Assembly: GCF_900637185.1 (NCBI RefSeq)
Contig: NZ_LR134352.1
Coordinates: 6,376,001-6,440,000, forward strand
Length of the DNA stretch: 64,000 bases
Direction: 5' to 3'
From: Nocardia asteroides
Lineage (GTDB): Bacteria; Actinomycetota; Actinomycetes; Mycobacteriales; Mycobacteriaceae
Numbering within the stretch: position 1 is the first letter of the stretch; every line of letters begins with the position of its first letter. A model generated the notes under the pieces. It was not told the DNA's origin, made no database searches, and worked only from the letters and a program-made list of their open reading frames with translations. Below, one piece after another: positions 15,683-24,011 of this stretch. Made by a program: the position numbers and the translations under genes.

Positions 15683-18142
15683 ATGATGCGGCGCGGGGAT
15701 GTGTTCGCCGGATTCGTCGTCGAACGGGAGCTCGGCCGGGGCGGGATGGGCGCGGTCTACGCGGCCAGGGACCGGCGGCTGCCCCGGCTGACCGCGCTCA
15801 AGCTGATGCACCGGGATCTGTTCGCCGACCACGAGATCCGGACCAGGTTCGAGCGGGAGGCCGATCTGGTCGCCCAGCTCGACCACCCGAACATCATCAC
15901 CGTCTACGATCGCGGCCTCGACGAGGAACGGCTGTGGATCGCGATGCAGTTCGTCGACGGTGTGGACGCGGCCGCGGTACCGACCGCGCAGCTCGGCACC
16001 GATCGGGTCGCGCAGATCCTGGCCCAGACGGCGAGCGCGCTGGACTACGCGCACCGGCAGGGCGTGCTGCACCGCGATGTGAAGCCGGCCAATATCCTGC
16101 TCTCCCGGACCGCCGGAGTCGGCGCGGGCTTCGACGAACGGGTGGTGCTCACCGACTTCGGCATCGCCAAGCTCCTCGACGACACCGGCGGCCTGACCCG
16201 CACCGGCCAGTTCACCGCCACCATCGCCTACGCTTCGCCCGAACAGCTCAGCAGCGCTCCGCTCGATCATCGCGGCGACCAGTACTCGCTGGCCTGCACC
16301 GTCTTCCGGCTGCTCACCGGCACCGGCCCATTCGACGCGCCCAACCCGGCAACCGTCATGCTCGGCCACCTGAACGCGGTGCCGCCCCGCGCCAGCACCC
16401 ACCGGGCCGCGCTGCCGCCGGCGGTCGACGCCGTGCTCGCCAAGGCCATGGCCAAGGATCCGGCGCGGCGGTTCGCCAGCTGCTCGGACTTCGCCGCCGC
16501 TTTCGCCGAGGCCGTCGACCGCCGCACCGGCCCCGCGTCGGCCGGCTCCCCCCGAACCGGCGCCCAGCCCGCCAGTGGCCGGCTCTCCGGCGGCAGCGCG
16601 CCGGAGCATCACGCGGGCAACGACAGCCGCGGCCACGCGACACCGTCCACCAGCGTCCGAAGTCCCGGCGACCGCGCGCCCGAATACCGCCCCGGCGACG
16701 ACATCCGTAACCACGCAATGCCGTCCACCAGCGCCCAGAACCCTGGCCTCCGTGCGCCGGAACATCGATCCGGCAATGACATTCGTGGCCACGCTGCCCC
16801 GTCCACCGGCGCGAGTCGGCCGCCGTCGCATCGAGGCGACCCGGCCCGCCGGCTCGACCCGACCGCGCGGGAACAGTCGCCCGCCGACCGCGGCCCCCGG
16901 ATCGACATCCGGCATCCGGACCGGCACGGCGGTCGACCGGTTTCCGGGCCGGCGACCGGGGTAGACCGGCGCGAACACCCGCGGACCGGCGGCGATGCGG
17001 GAGCGAACGCCGCTCCGGTGTGGCTGAACGCGGTGCACGGCTGCCTGCTCGGCGGTGCGATCGGTGACGCGCTGGGCGCACCCGTGGAAACCCGGACGCT
17101 GCAACAGATCCGCGCCGCGCACGGTCATCTCGGCATCGGTGACAACGCCACCGACCTGCGCATCTCCGAGGAGACCCAGCTCACCGCGTTCACAGTGGAG
17201 GCGCTCATCCGCGGCTCGGTGCGGGCCAGGGCCAAGGGCATCGGCGGGGCCACGCTGGGGCTGTTGCAGCAGGGCATGCTGGTGTGGCTGCGCGGGCAGG
17301 TCGCCGAGCTGCCCGGTCAACCCCCCAAGCTACACAGCACGCTGACCCACCATCCCGAACTGATCGAGCAACGCGGCATCGCGAATTCGGTGTACACCGC
17401 CCTGCGGCGGGCGTCCGAACGGGGCGTGCTCGGCACCCGGGACCAGCCGATCAACAACTCCAAGGGCAGCGGCGCGGTGATGCGCGCGGCGCCGTGCGGA
17501 TTCGGCTACGCCGCGGACCGTTCCGGCGCCGCGCTCGGCGCGATCTTCGAACTCGGTTGCGACGCGGCCGCGCTCACCCACGGCCACCCCAGCGGCTGGC
17601 TGCCCGCCGGTACCCTCGCGGCGCTCGTCTACCAGCTGAGCCGGGGTGTCGATACCGCGACCGCCCTGGACCGGGCCCGGGCCGAACTCACGACCTACCC
17701 CGACCACGAGGAGACCGCGGCCGCTGTCGACGCGGCGATCACCCTGGCCGCCCGCACCACCCGGCCGGGCAGCGCACCCACTCCCGAAGACCTGGAAACC
17801 CTGGGCCAGGGCTGGATCGGACCCGAAGCCCTGTCCATCGCCGTTTTCGCGACGCTGGCCGCCGAGGCGGTCGGTGGGCCGTCCCACGTGATCGTGCGCA
17901 CCGGACTCCTGCTCGCGGTCAACCACTCCGGCGACAGCGACGCCACCGGCGCCATCGCGGGCAGCCTCCTCGGCGCCCGCTACGGCCGCCCCGCCCTCCC
18001 CCGCCGCTGGTCCGACACCATCGACGCCCGCCGCGTCCTGGACCGCCTGGCCACCGACTACTGCACCGAATTCGGACTCACCCCACCCCGCGACGACCAC
18101 GGCCAACCCACCGACGACTGGTACGCCCGCTACCCGGCCTAG
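15683..18142 (+). CDS. Ser/Thr protein kinase fused to ADP-ribosylglycohydrolase
   Basis: An 819-residue fusion. Residues 1-275 are a PknB-type kinase with GRGGMGAVY, Lys40, HRDVKPANIL (Asp132), TDFG (Asp158) and the YASPE substrate loop. Residues ~280-445 form a disordered Pro/Arg/His linker with three near-identical 26-residue repeats. Residues ~446-819 are an ADP-ribosylglycohydrolase domain: GGAIGDALGAPVE, ISEETQLT near 494, GSGAVMRAAPCG and NHSGDSDATGAIAG near 748. The usual metal-binding DDT is replaced by EET; the distal DxD is intact. There is no membrane segment, so the protein is probably cytosolic. It joins phosphorylation to removal of ADP-ribose. Start ATG 15683 follows GGGGGTGAG; the next codon is also ATG. 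Confidence 0.88.
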   Translation: MMRRGDVFAGFVVERELGRGGMGAVYAARDRRLPRLTALKLMHRDLFADHEIRTRFEREADLVAQLDHPNIITVYDRGLDEERLWIAMQFVDGVDAAAVPTAQLGTDRVAQILAQTASALDYAHRQGVLHRDVKPANILLSRTAGVGAGFDERVVLTDFGIAKLLDDTGGLTRTGQFTATIAYASPEQLSSAPLDHRGDQYSLACTVFRLLTGTGPFDAPNPATVMLGHLNAVPPRASTHRAALPPAVDAVLAKAMAKDPARRFASCSDFAAAFAEAVDRRTGPASAGSPRTGAQPASGRLSGGSAPEHHAGNDSRGHATPSTSVRSPGDRAPEYRPGDDIRNHAMPSTSAQNPGLRAPEHRSGNDIRGHAAPSTGASRPPSHRGDPARRLDPTAREQSPADRGPRIDIRHPDRHGGRPVSGPATGVDRREHPRTGGDAGANAAPVWLNAVHGCLLGGAIGDALGAPVETRTLQQIRAAHGHLGIGDNATDLRISEETQLTAFTVEALIRGSVRARAKGIGGATLGLLQQGMLVWLRGQVAELPGQPPKLHSTLTHHPELIEQRGIANSVYTALRRASERGVLGTRDQPINNSKGSGAVMRAAPCGFGYAADRSGAALGAIFELGCDAAALTHGHPSGWLPAGTLAALVYQLSRGVDTATALDRARAELTTYPDHEETAAAVDAAITLAARTTRPGSAPTPEDLETLGQGWIGPEALSIAVFATLAAEAVGGPSHVIVRTGLLLAVNHSGDSDATGAIAGSLLGARYGRPALPRRWSDTIDARRVLDRLATDYCTEFGLTPPRDDHGQPTDDWYARYPA
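16598..16831 (+). repeat. Three tandem 78-bp repeats inside the kinase-hydrolase linker
   Basis: In-frame units start at 16598, 16676 and 16754, each encoding 26 residues of the pattern APE(H/Y)-G(N/D)D-(R)GHA-PST-S. The period is exactly 78 bases, and no unit is broken. The units differ from each other, so they are older than a very recent duplication. Confidence 0.8.
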
Positions 18143-18246
18143 CCGGTGACGCTGGCAGCCCCGCGGCCCCGCGGCGAAACGCGCCGTCGTTCGCGACCCG
18201 GCGCGCGTATCGGATCTTCGGCATCGGAAGGGTTCACACAAGACGA

Positions 18247-18281
18247 TCGGCCCCCGGTGGAACGAATCCACCAGGGGCCGA
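18247..18281. terminator. Bidirectional stem-loop terminator
   Basis: Arms 18247-18261 and 18267-18281 (TCGGCCCCCGGTGGA and its complement with one mismatch) enclose the loop ACGAA. It lies between the convergent stops of the kinase-hydrolase gene and the ABC permease gene. There is no U-tract, as is usual in these organisms. Confidence 0.65.
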
Positions 18282-18296
18282 ATCGGCTACCGGTCC

Positions 18297-20831
18297 TTAC
18301 AGATCCGCGATGGCCGCGAGGGGTGGGGTGCGGGCCGCGCGGACGCCGGGCCAGACGGCGGCCAGGACGCCGACGACGCCGGAGGCGATCAGGACGATGA
18401 GCAGTTGCGACCAGGGGATGGTGATCTGGTCGATGCCCAGGTCGCGCAGGGTGCGCAGGAATCCGACGCCGAGGGCGATGCCGAGGAGCAGGCCGACGAT
18501 CGCGCCGAAGATGGCGATCAGCATGGATTCCAGGTAGATCGTGCGGCGCACCTGGGATCGCTGGGTGCCGACGGCGCGGAGCATGCCGATCTCGCGGCGA
18601 CGTTCCACCACCGACAGGGCCAGGGTGTTGATGATGCCGAGGACCGCGATCACCACGGCCAGCGCCAGCAGACCGTAGAGGATGGCGAGCAGGGTGTTGA
18701 TCTGCTTGCCCTGGGCGCCCTTGAAGTCCTCGTGGTCCTGCACCTGCACCACGACGAACGGTTCGGTGGCCTTCTCCAGATTCGCCCGCATGGCGGTGAT
18801 ATCCGTGCCGGGCGCCGCCTTCACCAGCACGAAGATGTTGGTGCGCAGGCTCTGTGGCATCAGCTGGTCGTAGACGCCGGGGTCGACGACCATCGGCCCG
18901 AGCAGCGGCGAGTTGGCGTACACGCCGCCGACGGTGAGGTCGAACTTCTTGTTGTCGAGGCTGGTGACGGTGACCGCGTCGCCGACCTTCCAGCCCCGGT
19001 CGGTGGCTTCCTTCTCGTCGATGAGCAGGCCGTTGGGGGCGAGCGCGGTGGAACCGCTGAGCACATCGATGTCCATCACCGGATCGATCGGGCCGTCCGG
19101 GGAGGTGGCGCCGATCTGTTCGTCACCGACCTTGAACGCCACGACCCGGATACCGGTGACGTCGCTGACGCCGGGCACCTGGCTGCGCACCGCGTCGACC
19201 GCGCCGATCGGCGCGCCGATCATCTGCGGGCCCGCGAGCACGTACTCGGCCTTGACGCCCTTGTCGATCAGCACGCCGACGCTGGTCTTGGCCGAGGCGC
19301 CGAGAATGCCGATCGCCGAGACCAGCATCAGCCCGAGGGTCAGCGCGAACGCGGTGGCGGCGGTGCGGCGCGGATTGCGGACGGCGTTGTTGCGCGCCAT
19401 CTGCCCGATCGCGCCGAACGGGCGGGTGAGCACGCCCAGCACCAGCACCATCGGCCGCGACAGGGCGGGCGCGGCGAGCAGCACGGCCAGGATCAACCCG
19501 AGCGCGCCGATGCCGACGGTGACCGCCGACCCCTTGCCGGTGCCCTGCGCGCCCACGTAGACGAGCACGCCCCCGGCCACCGCCAGTACCGCGCCGACGA
19601 TGGTGCGGACCCGCAGCGAGTCACCGGCGCTGGCGAATTCCGAGCGCATGGCCTCCACCGGCGGCACCTTCGCGGCCCGGCGGGCCGGGGCGTAGGCGCT
19701 GGCGACGGTGACGATCAGGCCGACCAGCAGCGCGACGATCGCGGTGCGCGGCAGCACCGTCAGCGAACCGGTCGGCAGCCCGAGGTCGAAGGCGTTGAGC
19801 AGCGCCGACAGACCGAACGCCAGCCCGATCCCGGCGGCCAGGCCGATCGCGCTGCCGATCAGGCCGATCACCACCGCCTCGGCGACCACCGACCGGCCCA
19901 CCTGCTGCCTGCTGGCCCCGACCGCGCGCAGCAGCGCCAGCTCGCGCAGGCGCTGGGCCACGATCATCGAGAAGGTGTTGTAGATGATGAACGTGCCGAC
20001 GATCAAGGCGATCGCGCCGAAGGCGAGCAGGAAGTAGTTGATGAAGGTGAGCGCCTCGGAGATCTCCTTCTTCATGTCCTCGCGGACCTCGTCGGCGTTC
20101 TGCACCTTGTAGTTGGGCAGGCCGGCGGCGAGCTGGTCGCGCAGGTCGTCGGCGGAGATGCCCGGCGCCGCCGCGATATCGGCGTAGGCGACGTGCGTGC
20201 CGTCGGTGAACAGCTTGCGGGCCTGCGGCTCGGTGAACATCACCGCGACCACGCCGCCGCCCTCGGTGCCCGGCATCTCGTAGATGCCGGTGAGGGTGAC
20301 GTCGAACGGGTCGCCCCTGGACGGGATCAGCACCTTGGTCCGGTCGCCGACCCGCAGCCCGGCCTTCTCCGCACCGCTGGCGTTGAGCGCGATCTCCCCC
20401 GGCTGGGTGGGCGGGGCACCGGCGACGAAGGTGTCGGGTTCCTCGACGGCCTGGTCCGGCGGCAGGTACGACAGGCCGAAACTGGGCGCGCCACCGGTCT
20501 GCACGGCCTTCTTGCCGTCGGGATCGAGCAGCACCACCGGGCCGTTCATGGCCGGGGCGACCCGCTCCACGCCCTCGGTCTTGGCCAGCGCGTCCACGAT
20601 ATTGGTGGGCAGGCCCAGCGACTGACGCTCCTTGGGGCCGACGCGCACGTCGACGCCCTCGGCCTGACCGGCGAAGATGCCGTCGAAGGTGCGCTGCAGG
20701 GTGTCGGTGAAGACGAACGAGCCGGAGATGAAGGCGGTGCCGAGCACCACCGACAGCACGGTCAGCGCGAGGCGCACCTTGTGCGCGGCGAGATTGCGCA
20801 AGGCCACCTTGCGCATGGGGTTCGGGCTCAC
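18297..20831 (-). CDS. ABC transporter permease with two FtsX domains (MacB type)
   Basis: An 844-residue integral membrane protein. An N-terminal membrane anchor (LTVLSVVLGTAFISGSFVFTD) precedes a periplasm-side MacB-like domain, then FtsX core helices (FLLAFGAIALIVGTFIIYNTFSMI, residues ~260-290, and following). A second unit repeats the arrangement and ends with ALAVVIAVLGIINTLALSVVERRREIGMLRAVG and ~30 more residues of helix. This ten-helix double-FtsX layout is common in actinobacterial exporters of lipids or lipoproteins. Start is GTG 20831, whose last bases overlap the stop of the ATPase gene (GTGA), so the two are translationally coupled and form one transporter. The substrate is unknown. 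Confidence 0.9.
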   Translation of the reverse strand: MSPNPMRKVALRNLAAHKVRLALTVLSVVLGTAFISGSFVFTDTLQRTFDGIFAGQAEGVDVRVGPKERQSLGLPTNIVDALAKTEGVERVAPAMNGPVVLLDPDGKKAVQTGGAPSFGLSYLPPDQAVEEPDTFVAGAPPTQPGEIALNASGAEKAGLRVGDRTKVLIPSRGDPFDVTLTGIYEMPGTEGGGVVAVMFTEPQARKLFTDGTHVAYADIAAAPGISADDLRDQLAAGLPNYKVQNADEVREDMKKEISEALTFINYFLLAFGAIALIVGTFIIYNTFSMIVAQRLRELALLRAVGASRQQVGRSVVAEAVVIGLIGSAIGLAAGIGLAFGLSALLNAFDLGLPTGSLTVLPRTAIVALLVGLIVTVASAYAPARRAAKVPPVEAMRSEFASAGDSLRVRTIVGAVLAVAGGVLVYVGAQGTGKGSAVTVGIGALGLILAVLLAAPALSRPMVLVLGVLTRPFGAIGQMARNNAVRNPRRTAATAFALTLGLMLVSAIGILGASAKTSVGVLIDKGVKAEYVLAGPQMIGAPIGAVDAVRSQVPGVSDVTGIRVVAFKVGDEQIGATSPDGPIDPVMDIDVLSGSTALAPNGLLIDEKEATDRGWKVGDAVTVTSLDNKKFDLTVGGVYANSPLLGPMVVDPGVYDQLMPQSLRTNIFVLVKAAPGTDITAMRANLEKATEPFVVVQVQDHEDFKGAQGKQINTLLAILYGLLALAVVIAVLGIINTLALSVVERRREIGMLRAVGTQRSQVRRTIYLESMLIAIFGAIVGLLLGIALGVGFLRTLRDLGIDQITIPWSQLLIVLIASGVVGVLAAVWPGVRAARTPPLAAIADL

Positions 20832-21604
20832 TTGTTCTCCAGCGCCTTCATCCGGTCGAGGACGGAATCCTGGGTGGGATCACGCAGCTCGTCGACGATC
20901 CGGCCGTCGGCCAGGAAGACCACCCGGTCGGCGTAGGAGGCCGCGCGCGGGTCGTGGGTGACGATGACGACGGTCTGCTTGAACTCGTCGACCGAGGCGC
21001 GCAGGATCGCGAGCACCTCGCCGGAGGAGTGCGAGTCCAGGTTGCCGGTGGGTTCGTCGCCGAAGATGATCTCCGGCTTGCCGACCAGCGCGCGGGCGCA
21101 CGCCACGCGCTGCTGCTGCCCACCCGACAGCTCCGAGGGCCGGTGGCCGAGGCGGTCGCCCAGGCCGAGGCGCTTGACCACGGTGTCGAGCCATTCCTGG
21201 TCGACCTTGCGGCCCGCGATGTCGAGCGGCAGCGTGATGTTCTCCAGCGCGGTCAGCGTCGGTACCAGGTTGAACGCCTGGAACACGAAGCCGATCCGGT
21301 CGCGCCGCAGCGCGGTCATCTGTTTGTCGGACAGCCCGGTGAGCGCGGTGTCACCGATGCGGACCTCGCCGCCGCTGGCGCTGTCGAGGCCGGCCAGGCA
21401 GTGCATCAGGGTCGACTTGCCCGAGCCCGAGGGGCCCATGATCGCGGTGAACTCGCCCTTGGCGAACTCGACCGACACCCCGTCGAGGGCTTTGACCTGG
21501 GTGTCTCCCGAACCGTACTGCTTGATCAGGTCGAGCGCTGCGGCCGCGATCTCGGTGTCGGCCGCCGTCTCGACGGCCTCGGTGCCCATGGCGTGCGAAG
21601 TCAT
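20828..21604 (-). CDS. ABC transporter ATP-binding protein (MacB/LolD type)
   Basis: A 258-residue nucleotide-binding protein with a full set of motifs: Walker A GPSGSGKST, Q-loop FVFQAFNLVPTLTALENI, signature LSGGQQQRVACARAL, Walker B IIFGDEPTGNLD and switch histidine IVTHDPRAA. The FQxFNLxPxLTxxEN segment is typical of the MacB/LolD group that partners FtsX-type permeases, and the permease gene follows with a four-base overlap. The first ~25 residues are a variable extension; the start may be ATG 21604 or the internal ATG six codons later. Catalytically it looks fully competent. Confidence 0.92.
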   Translation of the reverse strand: MTSHAMGTEAVETAADTEIAAAALDLIKQYGSGDTQVKALDGVSVEFAKGEFTAIMGPSGSGKSTLMHCLAGLDSASGGEVRIGDTALTGLSDKQMTALRRDRIGFVFQAFNLVPTLTALENITLPLDIAGRKVDQEWLDTVVKRLGLGDRLGHRPSELSGGQQQRVACARALVGKPEIIFGDEPTGNLDSHSSGEVLAILRASVDEFKQTVVIVTHDPRAASYADRVVFLADGRIVDELRDPTQDSVLDRMKALENK

Positions 21605-21659
21605 GGTGTCCAGTCTGTCTGTCCACCGGGCACCGCGCCATCCGGGATTCCCCGGAGAC

Positions 21660-22574
21660 CTACCGGATGACCCAGCCGAACGCCTCGGCCTCGGAGCGCG
21701 CGCCCTCGGCGGTGCGAGAGCGGTTGGGTTCGCCGAGGTCGGCGAGCAGTTCCTCGGCGAGCCCGACCAGGCTCGCCAGCGCGGGCGGGGTGAACCAGTC
21801 CGGGCGGGTGGCGAAGAGGATGTCCTCGGAGGCGGTGTTGCCGCTCGCGCCGGGCGCGAAGGGACAGCCGCCGAGCCCGCCGAGGGCGCCGTCGACCATG
21901 CCCGCGCCCGCAGCGACGGCGGCGAGGGTGTTGGCCACGCCCATCCCCCAGGTGTCGTGCCCGTGGAACACGATGCGGCGCGGCGGGGTGTCCGCGCGCA
22001 CGGCGGCGACCAGCGCGCTCACCTGGCCGGGGTGGGCCTGGCCGAGGGTGTCGGCCAGCACGATGTCGGCGGCGCCGTCGGTGCGCGGGTCACGGGCGAT
22101 GGCCAGCACCCGTTCGGGGTCGACGGGACCGTCGAACGGGCAGGTGAAGCTGGTGGCCAGGCACAGCTGGATCGAGCCGCCCGCCTCCCGCGCCAGCCGG
22201 ATCGCATCGGGCATGGCGGCCACCGAGGCCTCGGTGTCGCGGCCGATATTGGCCTTGTTGTGCGCGTCGGAGACCGAGAAGCAGTACTGGAAGTTGCGCG
22301 CGCCCGCGGCCGCCGCCTTCTCGATGTGCCGGGGCGTGGCCACCCACACCCAGCATCTGTCCAGCTCGTCGGGGGTGAGCGCGGCGATCAGGTCGAGCGA
22401 GTTGGCCATCGGCGGCACCAGGTCCGGCCGGGCCATCGAACCGATCTCCAGCGCGGGCACCCCCGCCGCGAGCAGCCGCCGCACCACGTCGATCTTCTGC
22501 TCGGTCGGCAGCACCTTGCCGGTGAGCTGGAGTCCGTCGCGCAGGGTGACATCGCGCAGCAGCGGCGCGGTCAT
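21660..22574 (-). CDS. HMG-CoA lyase-like enzyme (HMGL/DRE-TIM family)
   Basis: A 304-residue DRE-TIM barrel. RDVTLRDGLQ at residues ~7-16 supplies the metal-binding aspartate; HGHDTWGMGVANTLAA supplies the two metal-binding histidines; GGLGGCPFAPGASGNTASED is the loop with the catalytic cysteine of HMG-CoA lyases. It should cleave a 3-hydroxy-3-methylglutaryl-CoA-like thioester to acetyl-CoA and a ketoacid, as in leucine or branched-acid breakdown. Start is ATG 22574, overlapping the stop of a 56-residue ORF (ATGA); 66 further codons upstream are arginine-rich and rejected. Together with the CaiB-type transferase upstream it forms an acyl-CoA activation and cleavage unit. Confidence 0.88.
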   Translation of the reverse strand: MTAPLLRDVTLRDGLQLTGKVLPTEQKIDVVRRLLAAGVPALEIGSMARPDLVPPMANSLDLIAALTPDELDRCWVWVATPRHIEKAAAAGARNFQYCFSVSDAHNKANIGRDTEASVAAMPDAIRLAREAGGSIQLCLATSFTCPFDGPVDPERVLAIARDPRTDGAADIVLADTLGQAHPGQVSALVAAVRADTPPRRIVFHGHDTWGMGVANTLAAVAAGAGMVDGALGGLGGCPFAPGASGNTASEDILFATRPDWFTPPALASLVGLAEELLADLGEPNRSRTAEGARSEAEAFGWVIR

Positions 22575-22741
22575 CGGCGGTGGTCCGGTTCCTGCGCGGG
22601 CACGCACATCACGCCGCCGCACGGCTTGTCGCCGACGCTGGCCGGGGTGGGGTGCACGGTGGGGCGCACGTGACCGGGCCCGCGCTGCTCCCACTTGCTG
22701 CGCACCGGTGGGCGGCGTCTGCCGTGTACTCGCCTGCTCAC
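22571..22741 (-). CDS. Small coupled protein between the CaiB-type and HMGL genes (56 residues)
   Basis: No family is recognised. GTG 22741 overlaps the CaiB-gene stop (GTGA) and its own TGA overlaps the HMGL start (ATGA), so the ORF fills the gap exactly. The product begins VSRRVHGRRRPPVRSKWEQ, a strongly basic stretch, and later has KPCGGVMCVPAQEPD with two cysteines four residues apart. The double overlap is the signature of a translated gene in an operon; length and composition would fit a small metal-binding or regulatory protein, but no function can be assigned. It could also be only a coupling reading frame. Confidence 0.55.
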   Translation of the reverse strand: MSRRVHGRRRPPVRSKWEQRGPGHVRPTVHPTPASVGDKPCGGVMCVPAQEPDHRR

Positions 22742-23949
22742 GATGCCTCCAGCGCGTCGATCTGATCTTCACTCATCCCGAGCAGCTCGCCGAGCACCTC
22801 GCGGGTGTGTTCGCCGAGGTCGGGGCCGACATTGCGGATCGGCAGCGACTGTCCCCCGATGACCGGGACGATGCCGGGAAACCCTACGTCCTTGGGTTCG
22901 GGCTCGCCCACGTCGACGGGGAACGACTGGATCATATTGCGTGCCCGGTACTGCTCGTCGGCCACGATGTCGGCGGCGGTGTAGATGGGGCCGCAGGGGA
23001 TGGCCGCGTCGTCGAGCAGTTTCAGCGCCTCCGCCCTGGTGTGCCGGATCGACCACTCCGCGATCGAGGCGTCCAGGCGCTCGCGGTTGCGCCAGCGTCC
23101 GGCGTTGTCGGCCAGTTCCGGGTCGACCGCCAGGTCGGGACGGCCGATGACCTGCATGTACCGCTGGAAGATGGCGTCGCCGTTGCCGCCGATGATGATG
23201 CTGTAGCCGTCGCTGGTCGGGTAGGCGTTGCTGGGCGCGATGCCCTCCATCCGGCCGCCGACCCGCTCCCGGTTGATGCCGTAGGCGAGGTGGTCGGGCA
23301 CCAGCGACTCCATCACCGACAGGATCGACTCGTTGAGCGCCACGTCGATGATCCGTTCCACCTGCGGCACCGGGCCGGACACCCGCTCGCGCTGGAACAG
23401 CGCCATGACCGTGCCGAACGCGGCGTAGATGCCCGCGATCGAGTCACCGATCGAGACCCCGACCCGCACCGGCGGCCGATCGGGATCGCCGACGAGCTCA
23501 CGCAGCCCGCCCACCGCCTCGGCGACGGCGGCGAACCCGGGACGCGCGGCCATCGGGCCGGTCTGGCCGTAGGCGGAGATGCGGGTGATGACCAGCTTCG
23601 GATTCACCTGCTCGAGCACCTCCGGCCCGAGTCCCCACTTCTCCAGCATCCCGGGCCGGAAGTTCTCCAGCAGCACGTCGCAGTGCCGCAGCAGATCGAG
23701 CACGACCTGACGCCCCGCCTCGGTGCGCAGGTCGAGCACGATCGACTTCTTGTTGCGGTTGACGGTGCGGTACAGCATGGAGGTGTCACCGCCGTAGAGC
23801 CGCCAGTTGCGTAACTCGTCGCCGGTACCGGGCCGTTCGACCTTGATCACCTCGGCGCCGAAGTCACCGAGAATGCGTCCGGCGGTGGGAGCGGCGACGT
23901 AGTTGCCGAGTTCCAGGACCCGGACCCCGTCGAGCGGCCGAATACTCAT
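22738..23949 (-). CDS. CaiB/BaiF family (class III) CoA-transferase
   Basis: A 403-residue class III CoA-transferase. The N-terminal block PLDGVRVLELGNYVAAPTAGRILGDFGAEVIKVERP is the family hallmark; NKKSIVLDLRTEAGRQVVLDLL and LLENFRPGMLEKWGLG follow; GVSIGDSIAGIYAAFG carries the catalytic aspartate that forms the CoA anhydride. Such enzymes move CoA from an acyl-CoA donor to a carboxylic acid, often to activate an organic acid for degradation. The downstream lyase-like gene suggests that a branched hydroxy-acid is first activated and then cleaved. Start is ATG 23949; GATACT lies six bases upstream, so the mRNA may be leaderless. Confidence 0.92.
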   Translation of the reverse strand: MSIRPLDGVRVLELGNYVAAPTAGRILGDFGAEVIKVERPGTGDELRNWRLYGGDTSMLYRTVNRNKKSIVLDLRTEAGRQVVLDLLRHCDVLLENFRPGMLEKWGLGPEVLEQVNPKLVITRISAYGQTGPMAARPGFAAVAEAVGGLRELVGDPDRPPVRVGVSIGDSIAGIYAAFGTVMALFQRERVSGPVPQVERIIDVALNESILSVMESLVPDHLAYGINRERVGGRMEGIAPSNAYPTSDGYSIIIGGNGDAIFQRYMQVIGRPDLAVDPELADNAGRWRNRERLDASIAEWSIRHTRAEALKLLDDAAIPCGPIYTAADIVADEQYRARNMIQSFPVDVGEPEPKDVGFPGIVPVIGGQSLPIRNVGPDLGEHTREVLGELLGMSEDQIDALEAS

Positions 23950-24011
23950 GCAGGCAGTATCGCTGCTGCGCGTCGCCGCGGCATCAGCGGGCCGCCCGGG
24001 GGCGCGTCGGC

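Noticed and set aside
14234..17320. 1028-codon minus-strand frame across the VWA and kinase genes
   Set aside because: It runs antisense through two well-supported genes and has biased composition.
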